From positions 248,001 to 312,000 of the forward strand of contig JBCBVV010000001.1 of NCBI GenBank assembly GCA_039817415.1: a stretch of 64,000 bases of DNA, written 5' to 3'. Of this stretch, positions 53,998-63,347 are shown piece after piece. Below the pieces are notes generated by a model that searched no databases, was not told the DNA's origin, and saw nothing but the letters and a program-made list of their open reading frames with translations. Position 1 is the stretch's first letter, and each line of letters begins with the position of its first letter. A program made the position numbers and the translations under genes. The stretch is from JALEFZ01 sp039817415. GTDB taxonomy: Bacteria > Bacteroidota > Bacteroidia > J057.

Positions 53998-56900
53998 ATG
54001 CTCAAAGGCCTAAATACGTTACATGTCTTATTGTTGTGGGTAGCGTTCCTGTTTGGAATGCCTATGGCTGTTGCACAGGAATCTACCGTTGACAGCCTTA
54101 AAAGCCTACTAGATAAGACTACCAAGGTTGAGAAAAGAGCCACTCTTCTCAACCAAATTTCTTACGCTCAAAAGAGCCTTGATTTAGACAAAGCGCGTTC
54201 CTTTGCTTTACAAGCACTCGACTTGGCATCCAGCCATAAGCTGGGGGACCAACAAGTGGAAGCCTTCAACAACCTTGGTAGAATTGCCAGGGGAGCATAC
54301 AACTACGATTCCTCTAATTTCTTCTACAACAAAGGGCTGCTCCTTGCTAAGGAGTTAAATTATGGCATTGGTATCTCCAAGTGTCTCAATGGGATGGCCA
54401 TTAATGAAGAAATTGACGGGAGTGAGGAAAAAGCCATTGAATATTACCGAGCTTCCATCCAACAGGCCAAGGACATTGGGTACGATAAGGGGGTAGGAAA
54501 CTCTAGCTACAACCTCTCCCCTCTTCTGCATTATCTTGGCAGATCAGGTGAGGCAGCCTCCGCCCTTGAGGATGCCAAAGAAGCCTACCAAAGAATTGAT
54601 GATTTAGAGGGTTATGCATATTGCTTCATCCAACTTGGTAAGTACCAAGAAGAAGCGGGAGATTATGACAAGGCCCTGCTTAGCTATCTCAAAGCCCTAG
54701 AGTCATTTGAAGGTACTGATGACAAAATGAACTTGGCCGTTGCCAAGAAAAACATTGCCTATTTATATGGAGTCCTGAACCAGGGAGATAAGGCCCTGAT
54801 GTATTATAGAGAAGTATTAGATCTGGTCGAAAAGCTTGACGATACCAAGGAATTGCTTGTAGCCTACAACAATGTTGGAATTTGGCTAGGTGCCATTGGC
54901 AAAGGAGACAGTGCAATCATCATGCTTGACAAAGGCCTTGAGTTGGCCCTCGCCTATGATGATCAACAAGGGATCGGCGCCCTTCTCATGAACAAAGGGG
55001 ATATTTATCTCAATAATTTCAAGGATTACCCACTGGCCAAGAGTTATCTAGACCAAGCGACACCTTACCTAGAACAAGCCGAAGGAGGTGTCCTGCTTAT
55101 TACCCTGTATGAATCCTACGGAAACCTAGCGTTGGCACAAGGGGAAGCAAGTACAGCCTTAAAGTACTTCCAATCTCAGCTAGATATCAGCAATTATTAT
55201 GGAGATCTCACGGGGCTTATTCAAGCATTAAAGCACAAATCAGATGCTTACGTCCTACTAGGAGATTATCAAAAGGCCCATGACACCAATGAGGAATACC
55301 ATACCCTCAAAGACAGCGTTCAAAAAAGTGGAATTGAAACACTCCTCCAATTGAGCGAATTCCAGTATGATGTTGAAAAAAGGGAAGCAAAATACAAGCT
55401 TGACCTCCTCAATGAACGCAGGCAAAGAGACCTGTTGATTTATTTCGTATTGATCTTAGCGGCCATCGCTACGGCTGGATTTGCTTGGTGGAGATATCGC
55501 CAAAACAAGCGCATCAAACAAAAAGAGCTTGAATTAGAGCGAAGCAAGTGGATACAAGAACAGGAAAGGGTAAGCAAACTTCAGCAAATTGATCAGTTGA
55601 AAGATCAATTTCTCGCCAATACCTCTCACGAACTCAGGACTCCTTTAAATGGGATCATTGGCATTACAGAAAGTCTTTTATCCAAGGCAACTACAGATTC
55701 TGACAAGCAAAACCTAAGTATGGTCATCGCTGCGGGCAAACGCCTTTCTTCTCTGGTAAATGACCTACTGGATTTTTCTAGGCTGAAAAACAGAGATATC
55801 AGTCTTCGACAAAAGGCGCTAGACCTAAAAGCCTTAACAGAAGTGATATCCCATATCACCAGCCCCATGGCGAGCATCAAACAGCTCGTCATCAAAAATG
55901 AAATTCCTGACGATTTTCCTCCTGTTTGGGCAGATGAGGACAGAATCTCTCAGGTCCTGTTTAACCTGATGGGCAATGCCATTAAGTTTACAGAAGAAGG
56001 ATATATTCAATTAAATGCCAAGCTTGAAGATAGGATAGCGACCATTTCTGTAACCGATACGGGAATTGGTATCCCTGATGATCGCATTGAGGCTATTTTT
56101 CAAGCCTTCGAACAAGCAGATGGCTCCACAGAAAGACGCTTCGCGGGTACCGGTCTAGGCTTGACCATTTCTAAGAACCTGGTTGAGCTTCACGGTGGAA
56201 AAATGTGGGTCGAATCCGAAATAGGAAGAGGGTCAACCTTCTATTTCAGCCTACCACTTTCCGAGGAAGACGTAGAGGTGGATCAGAGCTTTGACATGCA
56301 GACCTTGACTCCATTGATGGAGGTAAATCTTCCCATAGCAGAAGACATGGAAAAAATCTCCCTCCAAAATACAGGAGGGGTAGTCCGGATTCTGGTGGTT
56401 GACGATGAACCCATTAACCATCAAGTACTCACTAATCATTTCGAAGAATCTGGTTATGTTATCTTTTCTGCCCTCAATGGGAATGAAGCCATGGAGTTGC
56501 TGGATGAGGGGATTAAATTTGATCTGGTGATTTTAGACTTGATGATGCCCAGTATGTCTGGATTTGAGGTGTGCTGGAAAATCAGAGAACGTTTTCTTCC
56601 ATCTGAGCTGCCGATCATCATGGTAACAGCCAAAAATCAAGTAAATGACTTGGTTCAAGGGTTACAGACAGGTGCCAACGATTACATTGCCAAACCATTC
56701 AGCAAGGACGAGTTCATCGCTAGGGTCAAAACCCATTTGAACTTACATAACATACACGAAGCGACGGGTAGGTTTATACCCCATGAGTTTCTTCGTACGC
56801 TAGGCAGAGAAAATATTACTGATGTTCACCTTGGTGATCAAGTTCATCAGGAGATTACCGTTCTCTTCTCTGACATCAGGGATTATACGCGTCTTTCAGA

Positions 56901-57621
56901 AGGCATGAAACCCGAGCAAACCTTCCAGTTTGTCTCAGAATACGCTGGACGAATGGGACCTTTGATTGACAACAACTTTGGATTTATCAATCAGTATATG
57001 GGCGATGGCATCATGGCCCTTTTCCAGCGCTCTCCAAAGGACGCAGTTCTAGCGGCTGTCCAAATGCAAAAGGGTATTCACCAATGGAATGCAGAGCGAG
57101 CAAATAGCCAGCTTGAAGCCATTAAGATTGGTATCGGTATGCACACAGGGCCCCTGATCATGGGAATCATTGGAGACGAGAAACGTACCCAAACTGCGAC
57201 CATATCCGATACGGTAAATTCGGCGGCACGAATGGAGGGGCTGACAAAATACTACGATTCTGCCATCCTGATCTCAGAGGTTGTTTTCGATAAATTAGGG
57301 AAAGATCACGGCCAAAACTTCAGGTACCTAGGACTCGTTCAGGTGAAAGGCAAATCACGCCATTTGGGATTGTATGAATGCCTTGATGGAGAAACTGAAA
57401 AGATTTTTGCCTTAAAACTGAAAGGAAAAGAAGCCTTCGAAGAAGGGGTAACAAATTACCTAAAAGGCGAGTTCCAATTGGCTATCAAAGCATTTCAAAA
57501 AGCCCTAGAGGCTTATCCTGAAGACTTTATTGCTAGAAAGTTGATGAATCGCTCCTTGGATTTGTTGGTACAAGGTAAGCCTGATGATTGGACTGGGGTA
57601 GAAATGATGGACCAAAAGTAG
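53998..57621 (+). CDS. TPR sensor histidine kinase - receiver - class III nucleotide cyclase hybrid
   Basis: A 1207-residue membrane signalling protein from ATG 53998 (clean signal sequence; an in-frame TTG 20 codons upstream would ruin it). Order: signal 1-27; periplasmic TPR array (about 30-460); TM about 478-500 (YFVLILAAIATAGFAWW); coiled coil; HisKA with His544 in 'TSHELRTPLNGII'; HATPase (about 645-755, 'NLMGNAIKF', 'DTGIGIPDDR', 'GTGLGLTISKNL'); receiver (about 797-915, phospho-Asp847 in 'VILDLMMPSMSG', 'KPFSKDE'); class III cyclase (about 950-1125) with metal Asps D959 ('FSDIRDYT') and D1003 ('YMGDGIMA') and transition-state N1074/R1078 ('VNSAARMEG'); short TPR-like tail. It probably turns an envelope signal into a cyclic nucleotide signal through an internal phosphorelay. 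The purine-specifying positions are Q999 and A1067, not Lys and Thr/Asp. Confidence 0.92.
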   Translation: MLKGLNTLHVLLLWVAFLFGMPMAVAQESTVDSLKSLLDKTTKVEKRATLLNQISYAQKSLDLDKARSFALQALDLASSHKLGDQQVEAFNNLGRIARGAYNYDSSNFFYNKGLLLAKELNYGIGISKCLNGMAINEEIDGSEEKAIEYYRASIQQAKDIGYDKGVGNSSYNLSPLLHYLGRSGEAASALEDAKEAYQRIDDLEGYAYCFIQLGKYQEEAGDYDKALLSYLKALESFEGTDDKMNLAVAKKNIAYLYGVLNQGDKALMYYREVLDLVEKLDDTKELLVAYNNVGIWLGAIGKGDSAIIMLDKGLELALAYDDQQGIGALLMNKGDIYLNNFKDYPLAKSYLDQATPYLEQAEGGVLLITLYESYGNLALAQGEASTALKYFQSQLDISNYYGDLTGLIQALKHKSDAYVLLGDYQKAHDTNEEYHTLKDSVQKSGIETLLQLSEFQYDVEKREAKYKLDLLNERRQRDLLIYFVLILAAIATAGFAWWRYRQNKRIKQKELELERSKWIQEQERVSKLQQIDQLKDQFLANTSHELRTPLNGIIGITESLLSKATTDSDKQNLSMVIAAGKRLSSLVNDLLDFSRLKNRDISLRQKALDLKALTEVISHITSPMASIKQLVIKNEIPDDFPPVWADEDRISQVLFNLMGNAIKFTEEGYIQLNAKLEDRIATISVTDTGIGIPDDRIEAIFQAFEQADGSTERRFAGTGLGLTISKNLVELHGGKMWVESEIGRGSTFYFSLPLSEEDVEVDQSFDMQTLTPLMEVNLPIAEDMEKISLQNTGGVVRILVVDDEPINHQVLTNHFEESGYVIFSALNGNEAMELLDEGIKFDLVILDLMMPSMSGFEVCWKIRERFLPSELPIIMVTAKNQVNDLVQGLQTGANDYIAKPFSKDEFIARVKTHLNLHNIHEATGRFIPHEFLRTLGRENITDVHLGDQVHQEITVLFSDIRDYTRLSEGMKPEQTFQFVSEYAGRMGPLIDNNFGFINQYMGDGIMALFQRSPKDAVLAAVQMQKGIHQWNAERANSQLEAIKIGIGMHTGPLIMGIIGDEKRTQTATISDTVNSAARMEGLTKYYDSAILISEVVFDKLGKDHGQNFRYLGLVQVKGKSRHLGLYECLDGETEKIFALKLKGKEAFEEGVTNYLKGEFQLAIKAFQKALEAYPEDFIARKLMNRSLDLLVQGKPDDWTGVEMMDQK

Positions 57622-57656
57622 AAAAGGAGGCTATGCTAGGGTAAGAAAGTCAGGTC

Positions 57657-57959
57657 CTAAATGTTAACCTCTTTACTTTCTTCTTGATGTGCTTTAGGGC
57701 TTGAATCAAAGCCACAATGCTGACGAAACCATTCATCCATCCCCTTGAGCTCTTGCCCAAAGACCTTCATACATAAGTTTATACATTCTTGGCTCAAGTG
57801 CATGTCCCAACTCCCATCTGGTTTTTTGTTACCCACACAGCTACATAATTCTTCCATCAATTCTACCTGTTCGTCAGCTTGCGTTTCTGATTGACAGGAC
57901 GTACTAAATAGGGCCGGTAACAAGAGGAGTAACAAGTACTTTCGCATCATCCATTTCAT
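57657..57959 (-). CDS. small Cys-containing lipoprotein
   Basis: A 100-residue lipoprotein with signal (LLLLLLPALFSTSC, Cys about residue 22). The mature part has Cys residues in 'ELCSCVGN', 'ECINLCMKVFG' and 'QHCGFD', suggesting two or more disulfides or metal sites in a helical bundle. No family recognised. Separated from the DUF4249 gene upstream by a terminator, so it is probably transcribed from its own promoter or by readthrough. Confidence 0.65.
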   Translation of the reverse strand: MKWMMRKYLLLLLLPALFSTSCQSETQADEQVELMEELCSCVGNKKPDGSWDMHLSQECINLCMKVFGQELKGMDEWFRQHCGFDSSPKAHQEESKEVNI

Positions 57960-57963
57960 TTAG

Positions 57964-58000
57964 GTAAAAAGATAGGGAAACTCTTTCCAGTCTCCCTATC
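57964..58000 (-). terminator. terminator of the TonB receptor/DUF4249 operon
   Basis: GATAGGGA (57971-57978) pairs with TCCCTATC (57993-58000); on the minus strand the stem is followed by TTTTT. It lies 27 bp after the DUF4249 stop. Confidence 0.75.
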
Positions 58001-58026
58001 TCAACATCAAAACTATCTTTTATGTT

Positions 58027-58950
58027 CTACTCCTGAATCACATAGGTTTCGCGAACAAAAGAAATGCCAGTAAAGATCCCCTTACCTCCATTAATGTTAG
58101 ATGACAATACAGCAGGCTGGCCAAAAGGACTCAGCGCCGCTGCCACAGCCGCATCTCTCGTCGTGATAAAGTCGAAATAATCCTCTGTGATATGATACAG
58201 TGTACTGAAGATGGTATCTCCAACCTCAAATTGAAAGTCCGTTCCAAAAGCAAAAGGCTGACCGTTAAACACAATATCATCCGTAATAAAATCCTGATCC
58301 ACTCTGGTTACAAAACTTGAATCAACGGTTCCATTGTCCATAGAGTCTACTTGAAGTCTTTGAAACTCAAATACTCGTCTATAGAAATTTGTCGTCGTCT
58401 CATCGTCAGTAAAGAAGGTCAGCACAAAGGCTTCTTGTTGGTCATTGAATTGCTGTACCAAGGAGTCTATCGGAACCACGGGTAGAATTTTCGTAGTCGC
58501 AGTCAACTGTTCTCCGTCAAGGGTCTCAACTTTCAGGTTAAAGTCTTCATTGTACAATGTTGGTACAGGCTGAAAGGAGCCATAAAAGACCAATTGCTCA
58601 CCAAAGATTCCCGAAAAAGTATTCAACAAAGCTGTGTCCGCGAGCAAGCCCAAGGTAGGATCACTGATGTCAATGTTAAACTCCTGTAAGGTATCTACCC
58701 CTTGAGAATGGCTCACGGTTACTGTAGCACCAGATAGGTATTCAACACGAATGTCATCAAAATAAGGCTGGCTTTTGACCAAAGTCAGGAAGTAAGGCTG
58801 CCCTGCTTGCAGGTAAGCCTCTACAGAAATCTCTGGTTCATATTCTGGTAATTCTAGTTCAATGTCCTGCTGTAAATTCCCGCAGGCAGAAAGCAAAATA
58901 GTAAGGACCAGAAGTATATATATGCTGTATGTATTCAATTGCTGTTGCAT
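58027..58950 (-). CDS. DUF4249 lipoprotein
   Basis: A 307-residue lipoprotein (lipobox LSAC, Cys about 23) with an Ig-like/beta-rich mature part: 'PEISVEAYLQAGQPYFLTLVKSQPYFDD', 'LSGATVTVSHSQG' and 'EDFNLKVETLDGEQLTATTKILP' are typical DUF4249 blocks. ATG 58950 starts 7 bp after the stop of the TonB-dependent receptor, so translation is probably coupled; the frame is open further upstream, inside the receptor gene. DUF4249 proteins are the regular partner of such receptors and likely form an outer-membrane uptake complex with them. Confidence 0.88.
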   Translation of the reverse strand: MQQQLNTYSIYILLVLTILLSACGNLQQDIELELPEYEPEISVEAYLQAGQPYFLTLVKSQPYFDDIRVEYLSGATVTVSHSQGVDTLQEFNIDISDPTLGLLADTALLNTFSGIFGEQLVFYGSFQPVPTLYNEDFNLKVETLDGEQLTATTKILPVVPIDSLVQQFNDQQEAFVLTFFTDDETTTNFYRRVFEFQRLQVDSMDNGTVDSSFVTRVDQDFITDDIVFNGQPFAFGTDFQFEVGDTIFSTLYHITEDYFDFITTRDAAVAAALSPFGQPAVLSSNINGGKGIFTGISFVRETYVIQE

Positions 58951-58957
58951 AATGGAA

Positions 58958-61477
58958 TTAGAATTTAAAGTTCCATGAAAAGGAGGGAATAAGAGGGAAT
59001 AGGGAAACCAATCGTCCCTGGAAGCCTGTTGCCACCCCATCATCATTTTCTCTGGTATCAATGAAGACGAAGAAAGCATTCCTACGATTGTAGGCATTGT
59101 AAGCGCTGATGATCAATTCTGTCTCCCCCCATTTGGGTTTGAAACTCAAGGTCAATGCCAAGTCTAACTTGTGGTAATCAGGAAGACGCGCATTGTTTCT
59201 ATTAGTAAAGTCTGGAATAAAGCTAATTGGTGCTCCGTTTCCACCGGGTGTAGATCCCTGTCCAGTAAGTGTGGAAATGAAGCCCTCCCCAAAGGAGGGA
59301 ATGAAGCCAGGAGCTAATGTGTAAGCCGCACCTGAACGAAAGTCCCACGCACCAGATACACTCATTTCCTTCAATTTCTTAAAGGGCCATCCAATTTTAT
59401 TTCTCAAATATCCCGTCCATGTACGAGGAAGGGAATAAATAGCCACCACAGAAATATCATGGCGTTTGTCATTTCTAGCGAAAAAAGGATCTCCATCATT
59501 GATCACATTGGTCAAATCTACATCACCATTTCTCATGCTATCTGCAAATTGTCTCCTTGACCATGCCAATGAGTACCCAATCCAGCCTGTCAATTGGCCC
59601 CTGGTTTTCTCGATGTAAAATTCATTTCCATATGCCCATCCGCGACCAAATACAAATTCAGACTCCAAATCGTCATTTACGAAGAGATTCGCCCCATCCT
59701 TGAAATCCACCTGATTGTTTAGCCATTTGTAGTACACCTCATTGGTCAACAAAAACTGCTCACCAATTCCGATTGAAATCCCAGTTGCAATCTGATCTGA
59801 TGACTGAGGATTCACTCTCCTAGTTGAAGGATACCAGATATCTGTGGGAAGGGTCGTTCCACTATTGGCCACCAGGTGAAGATACTGGGCCATTCTGGCA
59901 TAAGAAGCTTTCCATGAAATATTCTCTGTGAGGCTATATTTGACAGAGGCACGTGGTTCCAAGAAGCCATAAAAAGTGGAGTCTACTCTTGGATTTGGGT
60001 CCTGATACAACCAAGTAAAGTCTTGGAAGGCAGATACTCTTAATCCCAAGTTGATCTTTAACTTCTCATTTACCTCAATGTCATCCGCTATATAAGCTCC
60101 CCATTCCATCGCATAGTAATTATCCCCAAAATCAAAGTTGAAGGGACCGTCATCCTCGCCATTCGAAGCCTCTAAGCGTCCTACAACAAAGCGGTGATGA
60201 ATACCCGACACCCCAAATCTCACTGTATGCTGAGCATTGGGCAACCAAGTAAAGTCTGTTCTTAAGGCACCGTCTGAAATTTTTGAACCTAATTCAAATG
60301 AAAAATCATCAAATCTATTTCTTATCGAATACTCATAGTCGGTGAAACTCAAGGAAGTATTCATGTAGAACTTAGGGTTGAAGAAGTGATTCCATCTGAG
60401 GTTGGCGTTGGTGTTTCCCCAATCAAAGTTGAAATTGAAACTCCCTCCAGCAAACTCAAACCTATCCTGCCCAAAGTATCCAGAAAGGAAGAGCTGGTCT
60501 TTTTCGCCCAGTTCATAGTTGATCTTTCCATTCAGGTCATAAAAGAAATAATCTGGGATAGGGTTAAAATCCGGATTGTCTTCATTTAATTGGTTTATGC
60601 CACGGGTAATAATGTCAGCATAGGTACGTCTGCCCGAAATCATAAAAGAAGCCTTATCCTTAACAATTGGCCCTTCTACAGTCAAACGTGAGGCAATCAA
60701 CCCCAGACCACCTGCAGCAGAGAACTTCCTCCTGTTTCCTTCATTCAATTTCACATCAATTACCGAAGATAGTCTCCCTCCATATTGAGAAGGAAAACCT
60801 CCTTTGTAAATTTCTGCGGTTTTGACTGCATCTGAATTGAAGGTAGAAAAGAAGCCAAATAAGTGGCTCGGATTATATAAAACGGTATTGTCTAGTAAGA
60901 TCAGGTTTTGGTCGGGGCCTCCTCCACGTACATAAATCCCAGAGTTTCCTTCACTACCTGCCGATACGCCCGGCTTTAACTGAAGTGTCTTGATAATGTC
61001 TACCTCTCCAAAAAGTGCGGGTAATTTTTTGGCCTCCGCAACTGTAATTCGGGATACACTCATTTGTGTGGAGTTCAGCTCTTCTGTAACAGAATTGGCC
61101 GTAATCTCTACTTGATCGAGACTCAGTTCTGTCAATTCTACATCCAGTCGAATATCCTTATTCAGGACTAGCTTGCGGGACTCTGTATTGTAGCCGTTTA
61201 CAATGATTTTTACTTCAACAGAATCATCGCTCACGGGCAAGGTAAGAGAGAAGAAACCATAGGTATCGGTGTAGGTACCCTTCTTTAGGACTGGGATGGC
61301 CACTGTGGCCCCGATTAAGGTTTCTCCAGAGGTTTTTGCCCGAATAACTCCACTGATAGTGGCATTTTGGGCTATCGCAGAATCAGTAGACCAAAGGCTT
61401 CCCATTAGCAACATAAAGGCAGCTAACAGCCCCTTTTTATGCTGCAGCAGGGAGGCAGGCATCGTAAATGTGCTCAT
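58958..61477 (-). CDS. TonB-dependent receptor paired with DUF4249
   Basis: An 839-residue outer-membrane receptor. Signal peptide ending SAIAQ (about 36), CarboxypepD_reg-like domain (about 38-115, 'GVIRAKTSGETLIGATVAIP'), plug (about 130-235, 'LQLKPGVSAGSEGNSGIYVRGGGPDQNLILLDN', 'FPSQYGGRLSSVIDV'), then a barrel ending in 'LIPSFSWNFKF' with terminal Phe. It should import an unknown ligand with TonB energy. The start could also be ATG 61519, giving 14 more residues. Three palindromes lie upstream (61597-61662). Confidence 0.9.
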   Translation of the reverse strand: MSTFTMPASLLQHKKGLLAAFMLLMGSLWSTDSAIAQNATISGVIRAKTSGETLIGATVAIPVLKKGTYTDTYGFFSLTLPVSDDSVEVKIIVNGYNTESRKLVLNKDIRLDVELTELSLDQVEITANSVTEELNSTQMSVSRITVAEAKKLPALFGEVDIIKTLQLKPGVSAGSEGNSGIYVRGGGPDQNLILLDNTVLYNPSHLFGFFSTFNSDAVKTAEIYKGGFPSQYGGRLSSVIDVKLNEGNRRKFSAAGGLGLIASRLTVEGPIVKDKASFMISGRRTYADIITRGINQLNEDNPDFNPIPDYFFYDLNGKINYELGEKDQLFLSGYFGQDRFEFAGGSFNFNFDWGNTNANLRWNHFFNPKFYMNTSLSFTDYEYSIRNRFDDFSFELGSKISDGALRTDFTWLPNAQHTVRFGVSGIHHRFVVGRLEASNGEDDGPFNFDFGDNYYAMEWGAYIADDIEVNEKLKINLGLRVSAFQDFTWLYQDPNPRVDSTFYGFLEPRASVKYSLTENISWKASYARMAQYLHLVANSGTTLPTDIWYPSTRRVNPQSSDQIATGISIGIGEQFLLTNEVYYKWLNNQVDFKDGANLFVNDDLESEFVFGRGWAYGNEFYIEKTRGQLTGWIGYSLAWSRRQFADSMRNGDVDLTNVINDGDPFFARNDKRHDISVVAIYSLPRTWTGYLRNKIGWPFKKLKEMSVSGAWDFRSGAAYTLAPGFIPSFGEGFISTLTGQGSTPGGNGAPISFIPDFTNRNNARLPDYHKLDLALTLSFKPKWGETELIISAYNAYNRRNAFFVFIDTRENDDGVATGFQGRLVSLFPLIPSFSWNFKF

Positions 61478-61778
61478 TCGTAATTTTTGATAAGGTTTGG
61501 TTTGTGTAATGGCTTTCATCACGGTCTTATCGACCATCAGATATTGGGCGGGCATAGTAGTGTAGATCAAGGGGGAAAGAACGTTTCATGCTTCTCAACA
61601 AAGCGAGAAATCTCGCCTCATTGGGTGAATGGTTATTCACTCCAACAAAACGAGATTTCTCGATTAATTGTTGACAAAATGCAGGAATTTTCAACTTTAC
61701 TTGTCGTATCGTCTACAAAGGGAGGCAAATGTTAGACAAGTTGGGGATAGTCCGTTCTTCCGTCAGCCCAATACGATT
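61478..61778. other. control region between the TlpA-like gene and the TonB receptor, 301 bp
   Basis: Holds three palindromes (61597-61662). No credible gene. A 20-codon ORF (61527-61589, minus strand) is present but not called. Confidence 0.5.
61597..61662 (-). promoter_or_regulatory. cluster of three palindromes upstream of the TonB receptor operon
   Basis: GCGAGA-AA-TCTCGC (61603-61616), TTGGGTGAAT-GGTT-ATTCACTCCAA (61621-61645), and CGAGA-TT-TCTCG (61651-61662). The outer two share the flanking AACAAA and stand exactly 47 bp apart in direct orientation. They look like operators for a dimeric regulator or a multi-hairpin RNA leader; function inferred. Confidence 0.55.
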
Positions 61779-63263
61779 TTACTCATCCTCTTCCTTTTCC
61801 TCTATTCTGTCCTCTTCATCCACTTCGAAACCCATTTCAGTCCCAAGGATCATCAAGAGTTGTGGGACACTGATTTGCTTGGCCTTGATGGCCTTCTTTT
61901 TATCCAGAAGAAACAAACGGGGCGTACTGTAAATATCATACACTTCTGTCGAACCAGATTGTCTGTAGATATCTTCAGTATTGATGACTCCCTCTATGTC
62001 AAGACCATAAGTCTGGATTTTTTCTTTCCATTCTTCTACATCTCCATTGATGTTAATGGTCAGAACTTTTACCCCTTTCTCCTCAAGCTTATATTTCTCA
62101 AAGGCTTCTACTAGTTTGGGTGTAACCTTCTTACAGTGGCTACAATCGTAGTTCCAGAAGTAAATAGCTACCCAATCGGCCTCTATATTATGGAGACGTT
62201 TGTACTTCCCGTCCATCCCCATGACCTTGAAGTCCGGAGCGATTCTTCCGGGAAGAGTTGGGCTAATTTTTTCGCAGCGCTCCTTCATTTTATCAATCAG
62301 GGAATCTGCCATCCAATGAGCCTGTCCCGAGACGTAATACTTATCTACAATGTGGCAGTAAATGGCTTCGTCGACCATGTACTTTGGCTTGGCAAATTGA
62401 TTGAGGAAACGAGCCGTCAGGAATCGAAAGACATCCTCATTATTCTGAAAGTTTTCCAACAAGTAATCGATGCTTTGCATCATCGAATCAGCCAAGTGTC
62501 TATAGGAAAGTTTCTCCATGTAGGTAGATACTTTATGATGCATGACGGGCGTCCGAAGCAACCTGGGATCGTTGAAGTCAAAGGTATCAAAGTAATGGGC
62601 CTTGTAGTATTTAAAGGCAAATAGCGAATCCAAGAGCTTTCCATTTTCATCCCTAGGAGCGACCGGAATACTGGGGTCTTGGCTGGCGTAGATCATTTTT
62701 GTGTAGAAAAAGTCATCGTTTTCCTTCAGAAACTTCTCTCTGTAGGCTTCTACCTGATCCCCAATCTGATTGAGTCTTTCCTGAAGCATCTTTGCTTCCT
62801 CTGCTTCGGCGCCATTCTTCAAGCGCGATTGTAGAGAATCTGCCAGAAGGCGCTGATTGGTCATGTAGGTCAAATCGGAATAATAGAGTTCGGCTTCCTT
62901 GCTCCCCTTTACCTTCATGTGCTTCACATAATCTCCCTTTTTGGTGCTGAGGGAAAAGTGTTGGTCCGCTCCAATGATTAGCTCGAAATAGTCATTTTCA
63001 GGTGGAAAGAATATGAGGTACATCCCTTCCTCCAGAGGTTCATCTCCTTCAAAGACAAAGGAGCCATTGACTACCTCTACCGTATCATCGATGTATTGGT
63101 TGTCATAATAATAGTGGGCCAATGAAGCCTGAGTTGCGTTGAGTCCTTCAACTGTAATCTCGATCTTGTATCCATCCTTGCCTAAGGATGTGTTTCCAGC
63201 TTCAAGCCCTAAAGGTATCATCAAGATACAGGCCAATACCCAACAAAGTAGATTCCTGTTCAT
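61779..63263 (-). CDS. exported TlpA-like thiol-disulfide protein with DUF4369/DUF5106-like domains
   Basis: A 494-residue exported protein. Signal peptide 1-22, DUF4369-like beta domain (about 28-115, 'KIEITVEGLNATQASLAHYYYDNQYI'), helical DUF5106-like middle (about 120-345), and a C-terminal thioredoxin fold (about 350-475) with active site CSHC in 'YDCSHCKKVTP' and cis-Pro 'YSTPRLFLLD'; acidic tail EEDRIEEKEEDE. Periplasmic or outer-membrane-associated oxidoreductase, likely reducing or oxidising other envelope proteins. It is the second of two tandem paralogs; the neighbour at 63348 has the same C-terminal design. Confidence 0.85.
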   Translation of the reverse strand: MNRNLLCWVLACILMIPLGLEAGNTSLGKDGYKIEITVEGLNATQASLAHYYYDNQYIDDTVEVVNGSFVFEGDEPLEEGMYLIFFPPENDYFELIIGADQHFSLSTKKGDYVKHMKVKGSKEAELYYSDLTYMTNQRLLADSLQSRLKNGAEAEEAKMLQERLNQIGDQVEAYREKFLKENDDFFYTKMIYASQDPSIPVAPRDENGKLLDSLFAFKYYKAHYFDTFDFNDPRLLRTPVMHHKVSTYMEKLSYRHLADSMMQSIDYLLENFQNNEDVFRFLTARFLNQFAKPKYMVDEAIYCHIVDKYYVSGQAHWMADSLIDKMKERCEKISPTLPGRIAPDFKVMGMDGKYKRLHNIEADWVAIYFWNYDCSHCKKVTPKLVEAFEKYKLEEKGVKVLTININGDVEEWKEKIQTYGLDIEGVINTEDIYRQSGSTEVYDIYSTPRLFLLDKKKAIKAKQISVPQLLMILGTEMGFEVDEEDRIEEKEEDE

Positions 63264-63295
63264 ATGCTTTCACTTGGTGATTTGGTAAATGGGAA

Positions 63296-63340
63296 ACAAA
63301 ACGAGCCATCCCGTGATAGAATGGCTCGTTTTGTCGTTTT
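63296..63340. terminator. hairpin between the tandem TlpA paralogs
   Basis: ACAAAACGAGCCAT (63296-63309) pairs perfectly with ATGGCTCGTTTTGT (63321-63334), followed on the plus strand by CGTTTTTT. On the minus strand it lies 14-52 bp after the stop of the upstream paralog and before the next gene. Confidence 0.75.
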
Positions 63341-63347
63341 TTAATGC

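Noticed and set aside
61527..61589. 20-codon minus-strand ORF ending 7 bp before an alternative receptor start
   Set aside because: Tempting as a leader peptide, but there is no ribosome site or conservation evidence.
61597..61662. CRISPR-like reading of the spaced palindromes
   Set aside because: Only two repeat-like units and a different central element; no array and no cas genes.
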